Shown here one piece after another: positions 59,230 to 64,000 of a DNA stretch of 64,000 nt (position 1 is its first letter; each line of letters starts with the position of its first letter). The DNA comes from Planctomycetota bacterium (GTDB lineage: Bacteria > Planctomycetota > JAPUJT01). Location: assembly GCA_027296055.1 (NCBI GenBank), contig JAPUJT010000088.1, forward strand, positions 1-64,000, in the 5' to 3' direction. The notes below the pieces were generated by a model that was given only the letters and a program-made list of their open reading frames with translations, ran no database searches and had not been told where the DNA came from. The translations under genes were made by a program, and so were the position numbers.

Positions 59230-62200
59230 TCAGGGCTGCTTTTGCGGCTTTGCTGGTGGGGAGAGGGAGGAGCGGTACTCTTCCGCCTTATCGGGCTTGC
59301 CCCAGGCGGTGTAGAGGTCGACGAGTCGTTGGATGGCCTTCACCGTCTTCCTGTGAGTAGAGCCGAACGACTTCCGGAGCCCCGCGTGGCCCTCCAGGAG
59401 CCCGGTCTCTGCGAACTCGTACCGGGCTAGATCGGTCAGGATTGCCCCGTAATCACTCTGGTACTGTGCCCTGCCGTAGTGTCCTTCCGGCAAGACCCGT
59501 TGCGATATCGTTACTGCCTTTCGTGCGATGCTCTCCGCCTCATTGAGTTTGCCTTGCGCGTGGAGCAGATTGCCCATCGTGTTCATTGAGAAGATCGTTC
59601 CAGGCGCTTCTTCACCGAGGACTCGCCGTAGGGCTTCGAGGACGTGTCGAATCAGCGGCTCTGCTTCGGTGAGCTTTTTCTGCTCCAAGAAAACGAGGCC
59701 GAGTCCGTTGGTCTCGGAGAGGGTACAACTGTCATCGGCTCCGAGGATGCCCCGAAGACCCACCATCACCTCTACACAGAGCTTCTCCGCCTCCTCGGCT
59801 TCGCCCTGGTGCATCCGTATCCGTCCCAAGGTTCCCTTGGAATGGAGCGTGTAGTGCGAATCATCTCCCAGGATTCTGCGCTGGCCCTCTAGCGCCTCTC
59901 GGCAAAGCCGTTCTGCCTCCGAAAAGTCGCCCATCAGTTCGAGATGAGCCGAGAGGTGAGCCAGGCTGAGGAGCGTGTCGGGGTGCTCGTCGCCGAGGGT
60001 GCGGCGTCGTGACTCCAGTGTCTTCCGCCGCAATAGCTCAGACTCGTCGAGCCTGCCCTGCTGCTCTAGCAACGGTGCCAGGTAGGTCATCGTCGTAAGA
60101 GTAATGCTATGGTCCTCTCCCAGGATGCGGAGCGAAGCCTCCAACGCCTTTCGGAGGAGCTGTTCGGCCTCACCTAAATTGCCACGACCTTGAAGCACAT
60201 ATCCCAGGTTGGCCATCGTGAGAAGGGTCTGGGGATGCTCTTCGCCGAGGAGACGGAGTTCGCCCTCCAGCGCCTTCCTGATGGGCGGCTCGGCCTCGTC
60301 CAGCTTGCCCTGACGCTGAAGCAAGGCTCCGAGGTTGTTCATAGAGGAGAGAGTCATCGGGTGGTCGTCGCCGAGGATGCGGCTCTGAGCCTCCAGCGTA
60401 TCTCGGAGAAGCGCCTCGGCATCGTCGGGCTTGCCCTGCTCGAGGAGCAAGTATGCCAGGTTATTCATTGAGCTGAGCGTGTTGGGATGGTCGGGGCCCA
60501 GGATCCGGCGTTGAGCCTCCAGCGTCCTTCGGCCAAGCGCCTCGGCCTTGTCGACCTTGCCCTGCCGCAGGAGCAACTCTGCCAGGTGGTTCATCGAGAT
60601 GAGCGTATCAGGGTGCCCGTCGCCCAGGATGCGGCGTTGAGCCCCGAGTGCCCTTCGGAGTAGCGGCTCGGCCTTGTCCAGCTTGCCCCGCCCTTTTAGC
60701 AAGTTTGCGAGGGTTACCATCGACCTGAGCGTGCGGGGGTTGTCGTCGCCCAGGGTGCGGCGTCGAGCCTCCAGAGACATTCGTTGGAGTGCCTCGGCCT
60801 CGTCGAGCTCGCCCCGACCTCCTAGCAAGACTCCGAGGTTGTTCATCAAGGTGAGCGTTTCGGGGTGGTCGTCGCCTAAGGTGCGGCGATGGCCCTCCAG
60901 GGACTCGCGGAGAAGCCGCTCGGACTCGTCGAGCTTGCCCCGCTCTTGTAGCAACCTTGCGAGGTTGTTCATCGAGCTGAACGTTTTGGGGTGATCGTCG
61001 CCCAGGATGCGGCGTCGGGTCTCTAGCGTCTTTCGGAGAAGCGCCTCGGCCTCGTCGACCCTGCCCCGCTCTCGTAGCAAACCTGCCAGGCTATCCATCG
61101 AGGTGAGCGTATGGGGGTGCCCGTCGCCCAGGATGCGGCCTTGAGCCTTCAGCGCCTTCCGAAAAAGGTCCTCGGACTCGTCGAGCTTGCCCCGACCTTT
61201 TAGCAAGGTTCCGAGGGCGTTCATCGAGGCGAGCGTGCGGAAGTGCTCTTCGCCCAGGATGCGGCGACTAGCTCGCAGGATGTTTCGACAGAGTAGCTCT
61301 GCCTCGTCAAGTTTCCCCTGCCTTCCTAGCAAGTCTGCCAGAGTGCGCAGCGACTCGAACGTGTCGGGGTGGTCCTCGCCCAGGCTAGAGCGTTGGCCCT
61401 CCAGTGCCGCTAGGATGAGGCGCTCGGCCTCGGCGTATCTCCCCTGAAAGTTGAGCAAGGATGCAAGGTGGGTCATGGCATGAAGCGTGTCTTCGTGCTG
61501 GCCGCCGAGGAACTCCTTGCGGATGGCTAGAGCGGACTCCAGATGAGGTGCCGCGGCGCCGTACATTCCCAGGGCCATATAGGTCGAACCTATCGTCGAC
61601 CGTAGCGCCGCTTCGATCTCCGGCTGGTCCTTGAACTCCCTGGACACCTTCTCCGCGGCGATGCTCAGGACGTCGGCGACCTTGACCTCGAGGCCCTTCC
61701 TTGCAGGGTCGACCGATGACAGCATTGTTTGGAGGAACTCACTGATCGCCTTGAACTTCTCCGCCTCGGTCTCCATCTCCTCGCTATTGCTCTGAGCCTC
61801 CAATTGCGCCGCCAGGGCCGCCTCCCGCTGGCGCTCCGCCTCCGTTCTTTGTTCCGCCTCGCCCCGGTGCGCCTTCTCCGCCCGCAGGTACATTGTCGTC
61901 GTCCCCGCCAGACCCAGGGTCAGGAGGAACACTGCAGCGCCGACGGCAGCGACGCGTCCCTTGTTCTTCCGCAGGAACTTCTTCAGTCGATAGGTGGCGC
62001 TCGGCGGGCCTGCCAGGACCGGGTCGTCATTGAGGTGCCTCAGGATGTCGGCGGCAAGCTCGGACGCCGTCGCATACCGGCGTGTACGGTCCTTCTCGAG
62101 GGCTTTCATCGTGATCCAGTCGAGGTCTCCCTGGACCACTCGGGCGAGGGTCTTCAGGTCCGTGTTCCGCCTCCGGGCCACCTTCCCGGATTCCTTCCCC

Positions 62201-63195
62201 AACGTGCTGATCCGCGTGCTCGGCTTCGTCGGCTCCTCCTCCCGGATCCGCCGGCAGATCTCGTTCAGCCCCGCCGAGCGAAGCTCCTTTCCCTCGAACG
62301 GCGGCGCCCCCACCAGCAACTCGTAGAGGACCACCCCCAGGGAGTAGATGTCGGTCCGCGTGTCCACGTCCTCCGTCCCCGCCTCCGCCTGCTCCGGGCT
62401 CATGTACTCCGGCGTCCCGATGATCCGGCCGTGTTCCGTGAAGACGGTCCGCTCCGTCAGCCGCCGGTTCGTCGCCTTGGCCACCCCGAAGTCGATGATC
62501 TTCGGCACGGCATCCCCGTTGGAAGAGGTCACCAGGATGTTCGACGGTTTGAGGTCCCGGTGGATGATCCCCTTCTGATGGGCATGCTGGACGGCTTCGC
62601 AGACATCCACGAAGAGGGCCAGCCTCTGGGGGGTCGTCAGGCGGTACTTGTCGCAGTACTCGGTCAGGGGCACGCCGGGGACGGGCTCCATGGCGAAGTA
62701 GGGCCGACCCGTCTCGGTGACCCCGGCATCGTACACCCGGGCGATGTTGGGGTGGTTCATCAGGGCGAGGGCCTGCCGCTCGGACTCGAACCGGGCGACG
62801 ACCTCCTCGGTGTCCATACCGAGCTTGACGATCTTGAGAGCCACTTGGCGACGGATGGGTTCAATCTGATCGGCGAGGTAGACGACCCCCATTCCGCCCT
62901 GGCCGAGGACTTCCCGGATCTTGTAGGGGCCGACCGTTTCAGGCAGGGGTCCGGCCCTGGCGTCGTCGGGGGTGTCGATGGTGAGGGGGGAGTCGGGTCG
63001 GGGACTGGCCTTGTGCATCGCCTCCATCAGGGCCAGGCGACGGTCGAGTGGCTCGGCAATCTCCGGGAGGGAGTCCAGGAGGGCCTTTCGGTCGGGAGTC
63101 TTCCCCGACCGGAGTTCGTTGAGGTAGCGATCGGAGACCTCGTCGAGCTTCCGTTCCGCATCGGGCGTCAGCTCGGGTGCGCTGCGCTCCTTCAT
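59230..63195 (-). CDS. Membrane Ser/Thr protein kinase with 18 TPRs
   Basis: The 1321-residue protein has an N-terminal helical region and then a bacterial PknB/Hanks-type kinase domain from about residue 90 to 370. This shows the glycine loop VLGQGGMGVVYLADQ, catalytic Lys in QVALKIVKLG, HRDLKPSNILVT, and DFGVAKATN, so it should be active. A membrane helix follows near residue 420-440 (AAVGAAVFLLTLGLAGTTTM). After a coiled-coil linker it has 18 consecutive 42-residue kinesin-light-chain-type TPRs outside the membrane. The ECF sigma gene lies 83 bases upstream on the same strand. Kinases of this form next to ECF sigma factors are typical of planctomycetes. The ligand of the TPR array and the substrates are unknown. 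Confidence 0.9.
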   Translation of the reverse strand: MKERSAPELTPDAERKLDEVSDRYLNELRSGKTPDRKALLDSLPEIAEPLDRRLALMEAMHKASPRPDSPLTIDTPDDARAGPLPETVGPYKIREVLGQGGMGVVYLADQIEPIRRQVALKIVKLGMDTEEVVARFESERQALALMNHPNIARVYDAGVTETGRPYFAMEPVPGVPLTEYCDKYRLTTPQRLALFVDVCEAVQHAHQKGIIHRDLKPSNILVTSSNGDAVPKIIDFGVAKATNRRLTERTVFTEHGRIIGTPEYMSPEQAEAGTEDVDTRTDIYSLGVVLYELLVGAPPFEGKELRSAGLNEICRRIREEEPTKPSTRISTLGKESGKVARRRNTDLKTLARVVQGDLDWITMKALEKDRTRRYATASELAADILRHLNDDPVLAGPPSATYRLKKFLRKNKGRVAAVGAAVFLLTLGLAGTTTMYLRAEKAHRGEAEQRTEAERQREAALAAQLEAQSNSEEMETEAEKFKAISEFLQTMLSSVDPARKGLEVKVADVLSIAAEKVSREFKDQPEIEAALRSTIGSTYMALGMYGAAAPHLESALAIRKEFLGGQHEDTLHAMTHLASLLNFQGRYAEAERLILAALEGQRSSLGEDHPDTFESLRTLADLLGRQGKLDEAELLCRNILRASRRILGEEHFRTLASMNALGTLLKGRGKLDESEDLFRKALKAQGRILGDGHPHTLTSMDSLAGLLRERGRVDEAEALLRKTLETRRRILGDDHPKTFSSMNNLARLLQERGKLDESERLLRESLEGHRRTLGDDHPETLTLMNNLGVLLGGRGELDEAEALQRMSLEARRRTLGDDNPRTLRSMVTLANLLKGRGKLDKAEPLLRRALGAQRRILGDGHPDTLISMNHLAELLLRQGKVDKAEALGRRTLEAQRRILGPDHPNTLSSMNNLAYLLLEQGKPDDAEALLRDTLEAQSRILGDDHPMTLSSMNNLGALLQRQGKLDEAEPPIRKALEGELRLLGEEHPQTLLTMANLGYVLQGRGNLGEAEQLLRKALEASLRILGEDHSITLTTMTYLAPLLEQQGRLDESELLRRKTLESRRRTLGDEHPDTLLSLAHLSAHLELMGDFSEAERLCREALEGQRRILGDDSHYTLHSKGTLGRIRMHQGEAEEAEKLCVEVMVGLRGILGADDSCTLSETNGLGLVFLEQKKLTEAEPLIRHVLEALRRVLGEEAPGTIFSMNTMGNLLHAQGKLNEAESIARKAVTISQRVLPEGHYGRAQYQSDYGAILTDLARYEFAETGLLEGHAGLRKSFGSTHRKTVKAIQRLVDLYTAWGKPDKAEEYRSSLSPPAKPQKQP
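59293..61560 (-). repeat. Tandem 126-bp repeats encoding 18 TPRs
   Basis: Eighteen units of 42 codons follow one another without gaps, with consensus DEAE.LLR.ALE..RRILGDDHP.TL.SMNNLA.LL...GKL. Central units are the most alike, while the first and the last four are more diverged, as expected if the array grew by internal duplication. Confidence 0.85.
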
Positions 63196-63278
63196 TGGGA
63201 CCCTCCCCGCAGATTCATCTCATCTAACTAAACACCCTCCAGATGGAAGATCCGGGGAAAATCCGGTCATAGGCTCGA

Positions 63279-63905
63279 CTATATCCATTGTTTCAGGTCT
63301 CGCTCCAGCCTTCGCACGACGGCGTGGTAATGGTCGCGGACGTGGTCATAGCCGAGCCCCAATCGCTTCGATATCTGGGAGAGGTTCAGCTCCTCGAAGA
63401 AGTAGAGGCGTGCAATGGCGGTATCCGTCTTGTCGGGGAGCCCATCGAGGACCTCTTCGATCCGCTGGGACAGCTCGTTGCCGCGAGCGTAGGCACTGGG
63501 GGTCGCGTCAGGGGCCAGGGCCTCGAGCCCGACCCCGGTGGTGATCCCTCCCGCCGGCTTCGCATCGAGGGGGAGGATCTTTTCTGGAGGGCTTCTCTTC
63601 TGCCGGTCCCGGTCTCGCCTGGCGTTCATCCCGAGGCGTCGCACGATCTGGCCGATCCAACCGCGGAACATGGCGAAGGTCTCCTCGTCATTGTGCCCGC
63701 TCTCGAACTTGTCGAGCTTCTGCCAGGCACGCAGGCACGATTCCTGGAGCAGGTCCGCGGTGCTCTCGGCGGGACGAAGGGGATTGGCATACAGTCGAGC
63801 CAGAGGCTTCAGGTGAGGACGGAGCATCTCGAGGACCTGATCCATCGCCTTGCGGTCCCCCGCCCTGGCCTGCTCGACGAGATCGTGGAATCCTGGAGAG
63901 TCCAT
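63279..63905 (-). CDS. ECF-type RNA polymerase sigma factor
   Basis: The 208-residue protein has sigma region 2 (LARLYANPLRPAESTADLLQ, then ESCLRAWQKLDKFESG, then FRGWIGQIVRRLGMNARRDR) and region 4 (LPDKTDTAIARLYFFEELNL, then SQISKRLGLGYDHVRDHYHA). There is no region 3, as in ECF factors. The long linker between the regions and the 'ST.DLLQE..LRAW' motif match the planctomycete-specific ECF groups, which are often encoded beside Ser/Thr kinases and may be controlled by phosphorylation instead of an anti-sigma factor. The kinase gene follows 83 bases downstream on the same strand. Confidence 0.9.
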   Translation of the reverse strand: MDSPGFHDLVEQARAGDRKAMDQVLEMLRPHLKPLARLYANPLRPAESTADLLQESCLRAWQKLDKFESGHNDEETFAMFRGWIGQIVRRLGMNARRDRDRQKRSPPEKILPLDAKPAGGITTGVGLEALAPDATPSAYARGNELSQRIEEVLDGLPDKTDTAIARLYFFEELNLSQISKRLGLGYDHVRDHYHAVVRRLERDLKQWI

Positions 63906-64000
63906 GTCGAACCTAGTTTCTGAATTGCCTACAGAGAGTCTTCAGGATGGCTGGCAGCGTCACGGAATGCAAGGACGGGACGCTGGGGGTCTGGCTCACT

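Noticed and set aside
59293-61560. Regularly spaced repeats resembling a CRISPR or minisatellite array
   Set aside because: The 126-bp period is in frame and encodes TPR units of the kinase; there are no short identical repeats with unique spacers.
1-64000. tRNA, rRNA or intact insertion sequence genes
   Set aside because: Intergenic gaps are short and none contains cloverleaf-like conserved arms, rRNA signature sequence or a transposase frame with terminal repeats.

Overview
The window is a 64-kb, GC-rich chromosomal segment from a Gram-negative-type bacterium, most likely a planctomycete or a close relative. Supporting signs are an ECF sigma factor next to a receptor-less Ser/Thr kinase with a very long TPR tail, a GFTLIE prepilin with a C-terminal His...Asp-Gly signature, a planctomycete-style heme-binding domain in a cytochrome, and many Ig-like, PPC and HEAT/TPR proteins. 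A KDO transferase and lipoprotein signal peptidase point to an LPS-type outer membrane and lipoproteins. No rRNA, tRNA, CRISPR array, prophage or intact insertion sequence was seen. The taxonomic call is inference from gene content.

Layout. 1-3.2 kb: small secreted or hypothetical genes. 3.6-14.9 kb (+): a respiratory operon behind a strong sigma-70 promoter. It encodes a membrane-anchored octaheme cytochrome c, a cupredoxin-like protein, a 768-residue cytochrome bd-like membrane protein, and three further membrane-bound c-type cytochromes, one fused to an ethylbenzene-dehydrogenase-type heme b domain. 14.9-16.5 kb: a PPC-domain lipoprotein and a GNAT acetyltransferase. 16.6-20.1 kb (-): a b6f-like complex (HEAT protein, Rieske, cytochrome b6-like, subunit IV-like) with its own promoter and no cytochrome c1 or f gene. 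The two respiratory operons converge and probably work together: quinol oxidation by the b6/Rieske complex, electron transfer through the multiheme cytochromes and cupredoxin, and possibly a terminal or reverse step at the bd-like protein.

20.3-32.3 kb: Ig-like lipoprotein, pseudouridine synthase, TPR proteins, purine-type permease, tilS, a BamB-like propeller protein, two hypotheticals and a prepilin. 32.4-40.6 kb (-): housekeeping genes ahcY, metK, waaA, secA, pyrD and lspA. 40.7-43.2 kb: a XerD-type recombinase, a lipoprotein and a membrane protein, with three copies of a REP-like palindrome. 43.2-48.3 kb (-): a beta-oxidation operon (thiolase, fused hydratase/3-hydroxyacyl-CoA dehydrogenase, VLCAD-like acyl-CoA dehydrogenase). 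48.4-57.4 kb: MgtC-like protein, a membrane-embedded spermidine-synthase-like protein, smc, a cysteine-free NrdD-like protein and nrdR. 57.5-63.9 kb: FN3/propeller secreted protein, TPR kinase and ECF sigma factor.

The strongest leads for new biology are the respiratory supercluster with its oversized bd-like subunit and unusual cytochromes, and the NrdD homologue that has lost every cysteine and its glycyl-radical domain yet still follows nrdR.
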